Of a stretch of 64,000 nt of DNA, positions 46,346 to 55,182 are shown piece after piece. Where the stretch lies: assembly GCA_964652825.1 (NCBI GenBank), contig CAZZCU010000005.1, positions 46,291 through 110,290 of the forward strand, read 5' to 3'. Within the stretch, counting starts at the first letter, position 1. The number at the start of each line of letters is the position of its first letter. Below the pieces are notes generated by a model that was not told the origin of the DNA, did not search any database, and was given only the letters and a program-made list of their open reading frames with translations. Source of the stretch: CAZZCU01 sp964652825 (lineage in GTDB: Bacteria; Bdellovibrionota_B; Oligoflexia; Oligoflexales; CAZZCU01). The position numbers and the translations under genes were made by a program.

Positions 46346-48139
46346 ATGAAATGGGAACGAACGCATAACCTCGGCGAGCTAACCGGCAAACACATCGGAC
46401 AACAAGTCACCTTGATGGGTTGGGTTCATAAACGTCGCGACCACGGCAATCTCATTTTCCTGGATTTACGTGATCGTGAGGGCCTGACCCAGGTGGTTTT
46501 GGACCCGGCGCATAACCCTAACGTCCACGCGGCCGGCAGCGATTTACGCAATGAATACGTCATCGCCATTCAAGGTAAAGTCCAAGCTCGCCCGCAAGGC
46601 ATGATTAATAAGCATATCGCGACCGGCGAGATTGAAGTTCAGGTCGATGACCTGGAAGTATTGAACGCCGCGGCGCCTCTGCCTTTTCCCATCCAAGATG
46701 AGACGGACGCCAGCGAAACGCTACGTCTCAAGTACCGCTATCTTGATCTGCGGCGACCGACGATGCGCAACAACATGATGCTGCGCATCAAGTTCGTCCG
46801 TGCCATGCGTGAGGCCCTAGAGCAGCGTGGGTTTTACGACATTGAGACCCCATTCTTATATAAGTCCACGCCGGAGGGTGCCCGAGAATTTCTGGTACCA
46901 AGCCGTACCAATCCGGGTCAATTCTATGCCCTGCCGCAAAGCCCGCAGCTCTTTAAGCAAGTACTTATGATCGCCGGCTTTGAACGCTATTATCAGGTAG
47001 TGAAGTGTTTCCGCGACGAAGACTTGCGCGCTGACCGCCAGCCGGAGTTCACCCAAGTCGACTGCGAAATGTCATTCGTGAATCAAGAAATCGTCATGAA
47101 AACCTTTGAAGACGTGATTCTGCAGGCGACCTCCAAAGTCATCGGCCGATCCCTGACGGGCCCCTTGCCACGCATGACTTACGCGACCGCCATGGAGGAC
47201 TATGGCGTCGATAAACCCGACACGCGTTTTGACTTAAAGCTGCGCGATCTCACCGCAATGGTTCAAAACTCCGGCTTCGTCGTTTTTGATCAGGCGATAA
47301 GCGTCGGCGGCATCGTGAACGCCATCGTTTTGCCGGGCAAAGCCGAAGCCAGCAGCCGCAAGGAACTCGATGCCCTCTCGGAATTTGTGCAACACTACGG
47401 CCTCAAAGGCCTGGCCTGGGCCAAACGCCAAGCCGGTAGTGGCAAAGACAGCTGGCAATCTCCCGTCGCCAAACACCTGGGCGATAACCTGGTCGATACC
47501 ATCAATAGCAAACTGAATATTCAAGTAGGCGACGTCATCTTGTTCGCCGCCGGCCCACACGCAACCGTAAAAGCCGCTCTGGGGGCACTACGCAACCATC
47601 TCGGTCAAAAATTCGGTTTATGCGACAAGCAACAGTTTAACTATTTGTGGGTGACGGAATTCCCGCTGCTGGAAAAAGATCCTGATAGCAATCGCTATAT
47701 TGCCTGCCACCATCCCTTCACGTCGCCATTGCCAGAAGACGCGCATTATCTCGATACCGATCCGCTGAAAGCACGTGCCGCCGCCTATGATCTCGTACTG
47801 AATGGTAGCGAAGTCGCCGGCGGCTCGATCAGAATCTACGATCCGGCGTTGCAAGCCAAACAATTCAGCGTGCTCGGCCTGACACCGGAACAAACGCAAG
47901 CAAAGTTTGGCTTTTTGCTGGAGGCGCTCAAGTACGGTGCCCCACCGCACGGCGGTATCGCCTTTGGTCTGGATCGCCTGGTCATGCTCCTGGCGGGTAT
48001 GGACTCGATCCGCGATGTAATCACTTTCCCGAAGACCCATAAAGGCACGTGTCTAATGACGGAAGCACCAACGGACGTACCGATCGAGTCACTGCGCGAT
48101 CTGCATATTCGCGTGCAAAAACTTGAACTCAACCCATAG
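46346..48139 (+). CDS. aspS: Aspartyl-tRNA synthetase
   Basis: 597 residues, bacterial-type length with GAD insertion domain. Blocks: OB-fold anticodon domain (K-R-R-D-H-G-N-L-I-F-L-D-L-R-D), motif 2 (C-F-R-D-E-D-L-R-A-D-R-Q-P-E-F-T-Q) and motif 3 (G-G-I-A-F-G-L-D-R-L-V-M). It charges tRNA-Asp (and possibly tRNA-Asn; discrimination not readable). Divergent from nuoCD with a 168-nt intergenic promoter region. Followed 14 nt later by a TPR gene. Confidence 0.97.
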   Translation: MKWERTHNLGELTGKHIGQQVTLMGWVHKRRDHGNLIFLDLRDREGLTQVVLDPAHNPNVHAAGSDLRNEYVIAIQGKVQARPQGMINKHIATGEIEVQVDDLEVLNAAAPLPFPIQDETDASETLRLKYRYLDLRRPTMRNNMMLRIKFVRAMREALEQRGFYDIETPFLYKSTPEGAREFLVPSRTNPGQFYALPQSPQLFKQVLMIAGFERYYQVVKCFRDEDLRADRQPEFTQVDCEMSFVNQEIVMKTFEDVILQATSKVIGRSLTGPLPRMTYATAMEDYGVDKPDTRFDLKLRDLTAMVQNSGFVVFDQAISVGGIVNAIVLPGKAEASSRKELDALSEFVQHYGLKGLAWAKRQAGSGKDSWQSPVAKHLGDNLVDTINSKLNIQVGDVILFAAGPHATVKAALGALRNHLGQKFGLCDKQQFNYLWVTEFPLLEKDPDSNRYIACHHPFTSPLPEDAHYLDTDPLKARAAAYDLVLNGSEVAGGSIRIYDPALQAKQFSVLGLTPEQTQAKFGFLLEALKYGAPPHGGIAFGLDRLVMLLAGMDSIRDVITFPKTHKGTCLMTEAPTDVPIESLRDLHIRVQKLELNP

Positions 48140-48153
48140 GAAGGGGACAGCAC

Positions 48154-49149
48154 ATGCAAAGCGCGGGCACCGAAAGCAGCTGGCTACATTACCCGATGGG
48201 ACCGAATGTCCGTCGCCTGCTGGATGTTAAAGAATCACAGTATCGCGGCAGCACCAATCCACACCCTGACGCCATCGTCAGCGCCGCGTTTTTGGAACGC
48301 CTACGTGAAGCCGTCGCGCAGGAGTCACTACTCGATCATATCGAACAACTTCTCGACTTGCTCGAAGAGCTCGTCAGCATGGGTTTGGGCGACATGGCAT
48401 TAAAGCTGGCCGACACGCATCGGCGCTTGCAACCCACTAATCACCTGCGCGGCATGCTGACGCTCGCCGCCGCGGCGATGCTTGACGAGAAACTCACGCT
48501 CGCCGAGACCTTGCTGCGCGAAGCCCAGACACTTGCACCCGATGAACTCAGTATTTACGTCAACATCAGTCAGATATTCTTCCATCAGCAACGCGATGAG
48601 GAAGCCGTGGAATGGGCCACCGCCGGTCTCGCCATCGACGCCAATCACCGCCGCCTGTGGGAAACCATTGCGACATGCCTGCAAGAAGCAAACGCCGAAA
48701 ACGCAGCACGCGAAATTCAAAAAATCGCCGACGAACATACCTCATGGGCCGGCGCCTCGATCGCCGCGATGATCGAAGACCCTGATGATCCGCTCCTGCG
48801 TGTGCAGCGCTTGGAGGATTGTTATCGTAACGGTGTCACTGATCCGCAATTTTTAGTTGAATACACCGGCGCTTTGGGAGCCGCGCAGCAATTCGCCAAA
48901 ATCCCCGCGATCATTTGGCGCGCCGAGCAACAAAGTTCCAGCAAATTGCCCTGGCAGCTGTACGCGCATGCCGCACAAGCGCAACTAGCCCTCAACAAAA
49001 CACCGGAATTCGATGAGTGGATGCAAAAAGCCATGCGACATGGCGACATGCCTGCCCATGCACGCGACGAACTCAATGCGCTGGCCGCGGAAGTCGCGCA
49101 AGAATTGTTCGAATCATCATCGGCGCCAACGACTACACATACCCACTAA
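48154..49149 (+). CDS. TPR-like protein
   Basis: 331 residues with helical TPR-like repeats in the middle, for example M-A-L-K-L-A-D-T-H-R-R-L-Q-P and E-E-A-V-E-W-A-T-A-G-L-A-I-D-A-N. The N-terminus is a short ordered tail (AGTESSWLHYPMGPNVRRLL). No signal peptide. It lies between aspS and ridA on the same strand with short spacers, so a shared transcript is likely. Role unknown. Confidence 0.7.
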   Translation: MQSAGTESSWLHYPMGPNVRRLLDVKESQYRGSTNPHPDAIVSAAFLERLREAVAQESLLDHIEQLLDLLEELVSMGLGDMALKLADTHRRLQPTNHLRGMLTLAAAAMLDEKLTLAETLLREAQTLAPDELSIYVNISQIFFHQQRDEEAVEWATAGLAIDANHRRLWETIATCLQEANAENAAREIQKIADEHTSWAGASIAAMIEDPDDPLLRVQRLEDCYRNGVTDPQFLVEYTGALGAAQQFAKIPAIIWRAEQQSSSKLPWQLYAHAAQAQLALNKTPEFDEWMQKAMRHGDMPAHARDELNALAAEVAQELFESSSAPTTTHTH

Positions 49150-49164
49150 GGAGAAATAACGAAC

Positions 49165-49554
49165 ATGTCCAAGAAAACCGCTATCCAGACCGACACGGCT
49201 CCAGCCGCTATCGGCCCCTATTCCCAAGCCATACGCGCTGGGGATTTATTGTTTTGTTCCGGCCAAATTCCCCTCGACCCAGCGACCGGCGATATGATTA
49301 GCGGTACAATTGAAGAAGAAACTCAGCAAGTGATGAAAAATATCAGCGCCGTTTTGGCGGCAGCAGGACTGGGTTTTGAGCATGTGGTAAAAACCACGAT
49401 CTTTCTCAAGGACCTTGGCCATTTCGCACGCGTCAATGAAGTCTACGGCAGTTACTTCATGCCGCCTTTTCCCGCACGCTCAACCGTGCAAATCAGTCAT
49501 TTGCCCAAAGCCGCGAATGTTGAAATCGAAGTTATCGCTAAGGTTTTTTCGTAA
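49165..49554 (+). CDS. ridA: RidA-family imine/enamine deaminase
   Basis: 129 residues, the normal length. The signature F-C-S-G-Q-I-P-L-D-P-A-T-G is present, with the catalytic Arg in P-A-R-S-T-V-Q. RidA hydrolyses reactive enamines/imines (such as 2-aminoacrylate) made by PLP enzymes. Ribosome site AAGGAG upstream of the ATG. Close to the TPR gene (15 nt). Confidence 0.92.
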   Translation: MSKKTAIQTDTAPAAIGPYSQAIRAGDLLFCSGQIPLDPATGDMISGTIEEETQQVMKNISAVLAAAGLGFEHVVKTTIFLKDLGHFARVNEVYGSYFMPPFPARSTVQISHLPKAANVEIEVIAKVFS

Positions 49555-49690
49555 CCTGACGATAAGCTCCAAGACGATCATTCAATGCAAGCATCAGATT
49601 TTTTTTAATAAAATCTATGCATGCGCTGATAAGTCGTGTTAATCTAAAAGTAGTTGTAAAAATAAATTACTATGGGTGCTGGAAGGTAGC

Positions 49691-50158
49691 ATGAATCGCA
49701 ATACAACTTTATTGCGAACTTTAATCGCCGCAACACTTGCGGTTGTTGGCTTTGTGGCGGCCCAAAACCTGCCTGCAGGCTTCAACGCTGAGTCGCTACG
49801 CACGCATGTGTTAATCGATGGCACTGACTTTGGAGCTATCGATCAAGTTACCGGCCTCGATCAATTCACGCAAGCACAACTAGCTCCCGACACACAATTA
49901 CCGCGCGCGCGCATCACTTTGCGCCGCGATTTTGTCACCGACCCGTCGCTTTACCTCTGGGCACAACAAACCACTAGTGCACGCTCTGGACTCAAAGACG
50001 TGCATCTGGTAACCCTAAGTAATGACGGGCGCGAGGTCTCGCGCCGAGTGCTGAAGCTTTGCCAACCTCTTTCCTGGTCGGTAGAAGCCGCAAACCCAGC
50101 TGTAGGCGGATTCCATGAGACCGTTGATCTCTCTGTACAAGAATTATCTGTACGCTAA
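49691..50158 (+). CDS. Exported phage-tail-tube-like (gp19-type) protein
   Basis: 155 residues from ATG 49691 (GGAAGG 4 nt upstream). The first 24 residues form a hydrophobic signal or membrane helix (TLLRTLIAATLAVVGFVAA). The rest matches the T4-gp19/tail-tube pattern: a strand with H-V-L-I-D-G-T-D-F-G-A-I-D-Q-V-T-G-L-D near the start, a central I-T-L-R-R-D-F-V-T-D-P-S-L-Y-L-W, a D-G-R-E-V block and a C-terminal V-D-L-S-V-Q-E-L strand. Phage and contractile-system tube proteins are normally cytoplasmic, so an N-terminal export signal is odd. Function unknown. The next gene overlaps its 3' end by 44 nt. Confidence 0.75.
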   Translation: MNRNTTLLRTLIAATLAVVGFVAAQNLPAGFNAESLRTHVLIDGTDFGAIDQVTGLDQFTQAQLAPDTQLPRARITLRRDFVTDPSLYLWAQQTTSARSGLKDVHLVTLSNDGREVSRRVLKLCQPLSWSVEAANPAVGGFHETVDLSVQELSVR

Positions 50159-51614
50159 ACGTCAATCACCAAAATTTTTAGTTTTCTGGGGACTTACCGC
50201 CCTAACGATCGTCTTTGGCGCGTGTCGCGTCCACCAGACCAACAACAACTCCGATGCCAACACAGCCAGTGACTGGAATCTTAATCCGGTACGCGCCCTG
50301 GCAAACATGGCTGGCGGCGGCAAAGGCTCAGAGCCGGCGCTAAAACTTGTCGCGACCGATCGCCAAAGCACAGCAAACTCCGCAGCGACCGACAACACAC
50401 CGGTTTTTGCCGAACTCATTGAGTCATCGTGCAATGGCAATGCTCTTAGTTTAGCGACGCGGCAGATATGGCGTCTGCGCTTCTCATCAGCACTCGGCCC
50501 CCACATGACCACACTAACTATCGACGCCAATAGCGAAGGCGCCGGCACTGCTGTCGCTGAAATCGACGGACGACGATTAAGCTTCGGCAAATTTTCCGGC
50601 CTGAATAGCGAGCTTATGCAGACCGCTTGCACCGCCGTTAAAGACGATAAGGACTCATTATCTATCGCCGATGGCACCGCCACCGAAGCGGTAAAACAAT
50701 GGTTGAGCCGCATTGCTCCTGATTGCGACTTCGACTTAACGTCAACCGGCTGGACCTGCGCGTTGCCGACAATAGATTCATCGTTGGCTCAAACCGAGCT
50801 TGATGGCATTCATCGCACCATGATCATGCGTTGGAATCGCCAACCATACTTAATCTCGCGCCGATTGGCGGTAACGCGCTCACTGGCACAGGCCGTACGC
50901 GAACCCAGTGCCGCGGGCGAACGATTGAACACGCTTTGCCGTATTATTGGTTTTGCGCTGCCCGCTGAACTGCCACTGGCACTTGCGACACAAAACTGGC
51001 AGGAAGGTGTCTGCAAAGCACCGGGCGCCAACCGCCTGCAACTGGCGCGCATCGGTCTTAGCAAAGCCCTTGATGAAATCGATTATCTTCGCAAACTCTT
51101 CGAGCAAAACAGCAAACTCGGCACCCTGGTCGTGCGCATTCCGCGCGCGCAAGTTCCGACACGCGATGTCTGGGTGAGTCTCAAGCCCGCTATCGAAGAG
51201 ACCACCACCACCAGAGTGCATCACGCTTGCTGGCATCCATTGTTTAACAATCAATCAGATTTTTTGGCGACAGCGCGACAACTGGATTTACTGAGCGAAA
51301 GCGACGGAACCAGTTGCGATAGCGTGACCAACGACAACGAAAATACCGCACTCGTCGCCAATCAAGCCGAGGGTGCGCAACCACCACTTGATCCAATCCG
51401 CTACCTGGCGGAGAGCATCACCAGCGAAACCGAATTTGTTATTACTAATGGGCAGTCAAAATTGCTGCGCCTGCCAATGGGCACCTACACTTATATCGTA
51501 CGCCCGCATTCCGAAGCGCTTAGCGAATTGGAAACCGACCCCAATATTACACCGTCGACTGGAACTATTGTCTGGACCAAACAACGCCCGCGCGTTTTGA
51601 TTAAGCAATGGTAG
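50115..51614 (+). CDS. Hypothetical lipoprotein partner of tail-tube-like protein
   Basis: 499 residues, not recognised. The start lies inside the previous gene (44-nt overlap), which ties the two together. A basic N-terminus (about 1-24) and hydrophobic stretch lead to V-F-G-A-C (Cys37), a plausible lipobox, though the N-region is long. The middle is helical with scattered Cys, possibly disulphide-bonded. A C-terminal beta segment (L-R-L-P-M-G-T-Y-T-Y-I-V-R-P) recalls small Ig/PEGA-like domains. A bidirectional terminator follows. Confidence 0.68.
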   Translation: MRPLISLYKNYLYAKRQSPKFLVFWGLTALTIVFGACRVHQTNNNSDANTASDWNLNPVRALANMAGGGKGSEPALKLVATDRQSTANSAATDNTPVFAELIESSCNGNALSLATRQIWRLRFSSALGPHMTTLTIDANSEGAGTAVAEIDGRRLSFGKFSGLNSELMQTACTAVKDDKDSLSIADGTATEAVKQWLSRIAPDCDFDLTSTGWTCALPTIDSSLAQTELDGIHRTMIMRWNRQPYLISRRLAVTRSLAQAVREPSAAGERLNTLCRIIGFALPAELPLALATQNWQEGVCKAPGANRLQLARIGLSKALDEIDYLRKLFEQNSKLGTLVVRIPRAQVPTRDVWVSLKPAIEETTTTRVHHACWHPLFNNQSDFLATARQLDLLSESDGTSCDSVTNDNENTALVANQAEGAQPPLDPIRYLAESITSETEFVITNGQSKLLRLPMGTYTYIVRPHSEALSELETDPNITPSTGTIVWTKQRPRVLIKQW

Positions 51615-51619
51615 TCATC

Positions 51620-51668
51620 GTCATCCTGACCCTGAGTGCAACGAAGGGGAAGGATCTCCCAGAATGAC
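51620..51668. repeat. Short interspersed-type repeat with inverted ends
   Basis: The 49-nt unit begins GTCATCCTG and ends CAGAATGAC, which are inverted copies with one mismatch. The inner core (A-A-C-G-A-A-G-G-G-G-A-A-G-G-A-T-C-T-C) resembles the CATCCTGAGCGAAG...GGATCTC intergenic repeats seen in several phyla (from memory). It lies right after the lipoprotein gene and before the terminator. Confidence 0.55.
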
Positions 51669-51673
51669 GACAT

Positions 51674-51706
51674 AAAAAAAGGCGCCTGATCGGCGCCTTC
51701 TCTTTT
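51674..51706. terminator. Bidirectional terminator
   Basis: Stem AAGGCGCC (51679-51686) / GGCGCCTT (51692-51699), loop 5 nt, with an A-run before and a T-rich tract after. It can terminate both the lipoprotein gene on the plus strand and the small basic protein gene on the minus strand. Confidence 0.88.
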
Positions 51707-51735
51707 ACATCATTACGACTCTTCAAATCTAAAAA

Positions 51736-51915
51736 TCAGCCGGCACGTTTAATGTGATGGCCTTGATTGTTATTGTTGTCATTTGCCTGATCGTTGCCAG
51801 AGTTTTGGCTATGCGTCTTCTGCCAGTATTCTTTTTTCTGGCGATCACGATTGGCAATCTCTTGCTCATGCTGTTTCTTCTTCTTTTGCTTATCCTTTGG
51901 ACTTCTGTCACCCAT
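51736..51915 (-). CDS. Small, very basic protein
   Basis: 59 residues from ATG 51915, supported by a perfect AAAGGAGG ribosome site 4 nt upstream. The sequence starts M-G-D-R-S-P-K-D-K-Q-K-K-K-K-Q and continues with mixed Lys, Gln and Asn (NDNNNNQGHH), with no hydrophobic segment. Short proteins beginning MGDKSPK with a Lys/Gln-rich body are common in unrelated bacteria, but the family has no known role. Nucleic-acid binding is plausible by charge. Confidence 0.75.
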   Translation of the reverse strand: MGDRSPKDKQKKKKQHEQEIANRDRQKKEYWQKTHSQNSGNDQANDNNNNQGHHIKRAG

Positions 51916-52096
51916 ATGACCTCCTTTTATACCCGCCATGGGTACCACTCTTTCAGGATCGGCAAGCCGGCGCGAAATGTTAGGTACTTTTGATAACTAT
52001 CGATAATAACTACAATAATCTTGCGTGTTTGACGGTGTCGCGCCGATGCGATATATCGATTGCCTCGATTTGTCTGTTTCTCTGGGAGATTTCGCG

Positions 52097-53647
52097 GTGT
52101 TAGATATCCTTTCCGATGGCTTTAAATCAGCCAAACAAAAACTCTCCGGCAAAGCGACTTTGACCGAAGAAAACGTCGCGCCCGCCATTGATGCCATTCG
52201 CAAAAGTCTGTTGGAAGCGGATGTTGATTACGATGTCAGCAAGAATTTTCTGCAACGCTTAAGGGATCGCGCCGTTGGCCAGGAAGTTCAATTACGCGCC
52301 GGCAAAGGCGAGGACAAACGCCGCTTATCGCCAGGCGATCATTTTGTCCGCATCTGCCAAGAAGAACTCGAAAACCTCATGGGTCCAACCAATAGCGAGC
52401 TGGTCTACGCCAAGAACCGCCCGACGGTAGTCATGATGGTGGGCCTACAAGGTGCTGGTAAAACAACCTCGACCGGCAAACTAACTAAATATTTAATGCG
52501 CGAAAAACAGCGCAAGCCGTTACTGGTTGCCGCGGATATTTATCGACCCGCTGCTGTTGAGCAGCTGAAAGTGCTCGGCAAACGTTTGGGTGTACCCGTG
52601 TTCCATCAGGAAGGCGCGACACCTGTAACAATCTGCCAAAGCGCACTCAAGCAGGCGGAAGCTTTGCACTGCGATACGGTTATCTTCGATACCGCAGGCC
52701 GATTGGCTATCGATCAAACCCTGATGCAGGAACTCTCCGACATCAAGAGCGCAACAAAACCCGATAACATCCTGCTGGTGTGCGATGCGATGATCGGTCA
52801 GGACGCGGTGCGCACGGCCAAGACTTTCGACGAGCGTCTCGATTTAAGCGGCGTAATTATCACCAAACTCGACGGCGATGCACGCGGCGGCGCGGCCCTC
52901 AGTATCAAAGAAGTTACCGGCAAAACCATTAAGTTTGTCGGTAACGGCGAAGACCTTGATCGTCTCGAAGAATTCCGTCCTGACGGCATGGCAACGCGCA
53001 TTTTAGGCATGGGTGATATTCTCGGCCTGGTAAAAGATTTTGAGCGCGTCTCAGAAAAAGATCACGAAGAAGATGCGCTGCGCATGTTGCAGGGACAATT
53101 TACCTTCCGTGATTTCTATGAACAAATCTCGATGATTCAAAAAATGGGGTCATTGAAAGACATTGTCGCCAAGCTACCGATGCAGGGCATGATTCCCAAA
53201 GACGCCAATGTCGACGATCGCGAGCTAGGTCGCATCAAAGCCATGATCGACTCGATGACTGAGCAAGAACGCGTCAAGCCAAGCGTGTTCAATTCAGGCC
53301 GTGTGCGCCGTATCGCCAAAGGCTCGGGCCGCTCGGAAAAAGACGTGAATGAACTGGTCAAAAAATTTTCCGCCATGCGTCAGATGATGGGTGGTCTTGG
53401 CAAAAGCATGGGGCTGCTGGGCAAAATTCCCGGTATGGGCGCGTTAGGACAAATGCGACAAATGCAGCAGATGGCCCAGAACATGATGGCCGGTGGCGGG
53501 ATGCCAGGTCTTGGCGGCCTCGGTGGCATGTTCGGTGGTGGTGGCGCCAGCATGGGTGGTGCACGTGCACCGAATGCGGCTGAACGCGACAAACTGCGCG
53601 AAAAACGCAAGGCTGCCAAGAAAGCACGCAAGAAAAATCGTCGTTAG
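52097..53647 (+). CDS. ffh: Signal recognition particle GTPase Ffh
   Basis: 516 residues from GTG 52097, chosen because GGGAG lies 8 nt upstream and the N-terminus then matches the family. N domain (about 1-95), G domain with G-L-Q-G-A-G-K-T-T (P-loop), D-T-A-G-R and T-K-L-D-G-D-A-R-G-G, and a Met-rich M domain (about 320-440) for signal peptides and SRP RNA. The C-terminal tail is Gly/Met-rich, then Lys/Arg-rich, longer than usual. It targets nascent membrane proteins to the translocon. No SRP RNA gene was found in the window. Confidence 0.96.
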   Translation: MLDILSDGFKSAKQKLSGKATLTEENVAPAIDAIRKSLLEADVDYDVSKNFLQRLRDRAVGQEVQLRAGKGEDKRRLSPGDHFVRICQEELENLMGPTNSELVYAKNRPTVVMMVGLQGAGKTTSTGKLTKYLMREKQRKPLLVAADIYRPAAVEQLKVLGKRLGVPVFHQEGATPVTICQSALKQAEALHCDTVIFDTAGRLAIDQTLMQELSDIKSATKPDNILLVCDAMIGQDAVRTAKTFDERLDLSGVIITKLDGDARGGAALSIKEVTGKTIKFVGNGEDLDRLEEFRPDGMATRILGMGDILGLVKDFERVSEKDHEEDALRMLQGQFTFRDFYEQISMIQKMGSLKDIVAKLPMQGMIPKDANVDDRELGRIKAMIDSMTEQERVKPSVFNSGRVRRIAKGSGRSEKDVNELVKKFSAMRQMMGGLGKSMGLLGKIPGMGALGQMRQMQQMAQNMMAGGGMPGLGGLGGMFGGGGASMGGARAPNAAERDKLREKRKAAKKARKKNRR

Positions 53648-53674
53648 TTATTTGTTAGTTATTGCAGGTATAAG

Positions 53675-55060
53675 TTGGATCATACAATCACCACACCACT
53701 AAAACGCAAAGTTCTCGTTGAGACCTGGGGCTGTCAGATGAATGTCGCTGACAGCGAGGCGATGTTGCGCCAGTTGGAAGCACTCAATTACGAACTCACG
53801 CCAAACGAAGCGGATGCCGATCTTATTTTACTCAACACCTGTCACATCCGCGAAAAAGCACGTCATAAAGTGTTGAGTCGCCTTGGCGTTCTCAAGCAAT
53901 TCAAAGATAAAAAACCCGGCATGAAAATCGCCGTCGCCGGCTGCGTCGCGCAAGCCGATGGCATCAAATTAATCGAACAAGCACCGCAGATCGATGTATT
54001 ACTCGGCCCCGGCAAGATCAATGAATTCACCAATCTACTCCGGCAAAGCGATATCAATCTGGGCGCAAAAGCCGTAGCTACCGGCTTCGCGCGGCATCAC
54101 GATTACAGCGAAAACGCGTCCCCACTTGCAGCTCCGACCACGACCGGAAAATTTGAGGTCACGCGCTATGTGAATATCGCACAGGGCTGCGATAATTTTT
54201 GCACCTTCTGCGTCGTGCCCTTTACGCGCGGGCGTGAGATTTCACGCTTGCCGACGGACATCATTGCCGAGACCAAAGCCCTGCTTGCTACTGGTGTACG
54301 TGAAATCCATTTGCTGGGACAAAACGTCAATAGCTACGGCCACGACCTGATCGAGAAAGGCTTGCTACAGCCATCGGCTGATGGTGCATTCGTCGACTTA
54401 TTGAAGTCAGTGGCTGATATACCGGAAATTATGCGTCTGCGTTTTACTACCTCAAATCCACATGATTTTAGTCAACCGCTCGCGGATTTGCTCCACCGAT
54501 ATCCCAAAATGCGCGGCTATATTCATCTACCAGTACAAAGCGGTGACGATACCATTCTGGCGCGCATGAAACGCAAGGTCACCCGCGCCGAATATCTTGA
54601 ACGCATCGCCTGGTTGCGCGCTGCCGATCCCGAGATTTCGCTGTCCACCGACATCATCGTCGGCTTCCCGGGCGAGACGGACGAGCAGTTTGCCACGACC
54701 ATGTCCCTGGTCGAGCAAGTACGCTACGGATTTATCTTCGCGTTCATGTACTCGCCGCGCAAGAATACCGCCGCGGCGCGCTTCAAGGACCAGGTTCCCG
54801 ATGCTGTTAAAGCGCAGCGACTGGCCGCGCTCAACGCACTGCAAGATAACATCACCATGGATTTAAACCGCGCCGAGATCGGCAAAACGCGTCAGGTCCT
54901 GTTTCAATACCAAAAACGCACCGAACCCGGCGTCTATTATGGGCGCACGGAACAATATCGCTTGGTACGCGTCGAGGCCCAACGGGATCTTATTGGCAAA
55001 ATGCTGCCAGTTACGATATACGAAACCAGCAAGACCACCCTGCAAGGGCGTCTTGCTTGA
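53675..55060 (+). CDS. miaB: tRNA-2-methylthio-N6-dimethylallyladenosine synthase
   Basis: 461 residues from a TTG at 53675; no earlier ATG fits, and the conserved E-T-W-G-C-Q-M-N begins at residue 16. Cluster Cys residues lie at C20, C56 and C90 (N-terminal domain) and in C-D-N-F-C-T-F-C (radical SAM). TRAM domain at the C-terminus (about 385-450). MiaB adds the methylthio group to A37 of tRNAs reading UNN codons. It lies 27 nt after ffh, likely co-transcribed. Confidence 0.95.
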   Translation: MDHTITTPLKRKVLVETWGCQMNVADSEAMLRQLEALNYELTPNEADADLILLNTCHIREKARHKVLSRLGVLKQFKDKKPGMKIAVAGCVAQADGIKLIEQAPQIDVLLGPGKINEFTNLLRQSDINLGAKAVATGFARHHDYSENASPLAAPTTTGKFEVTRYVNIAQGCDNFCTFCVVPFTRGREISRLPTDIIAETKALLATGVREIHLLGQNVNSYGHDLIEKGLLQPSADGAFVDLLKSVADIPEIMRLRFTTSNPHDFSQPLADLLHRYPKMRGYIHLPVQSGDDTILARMKRKVTRAEYLERIAWLRAADPEISLSTDIIVGFPGETDEQFATTMSLVEQVRYGFIFAFMYSPRKNTAAARFKDQVPDAVKAQRLAALNALQDNITMDLNRAEIGKTRQVLFQYQKRTEPGVYYGRTEQYRLVRVEAQRDLIGKMLPVTIYETSKTTLQGRLA

Positions 55061-55071
55061 CTCGTCCCCAT

Positions 55072-55143
55072 GGCTCCATAGTTCAACGGATAGAATACTG
55101 GTCTTCGAAACCAGTGATGGTTGTTCGATTCAACCTGGAGCCA
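55072..55143 (+). tRNA. tRNA-Arg (anticodon TCG)
   Basis: Acceptor GGCTCCA/TGGAGCC, D stem GTTC/GAAT, anticodon stem CTGGT/ACCAG with loop CTTCGAA (anticodon TCG, reading CGA), T-arm GGTTG-TTCGATT-CAACC, discriminator A. 72 nt. The CCA end is not encoded, unlike the tRNA-Val at 18259. A T-run follows directly, which may be its terminator. Confidence 0.94.
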
Positions 55144-55182
55144 TTTTTCTCGCTCGCATCATGCGAATAGGCACTGACTTGA

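Noticed and set aside
50162..50713. Minus-strand open frame of 183 codons
   Set aside because: Antisense to the lipoprotein gene at 50115; no start signal.
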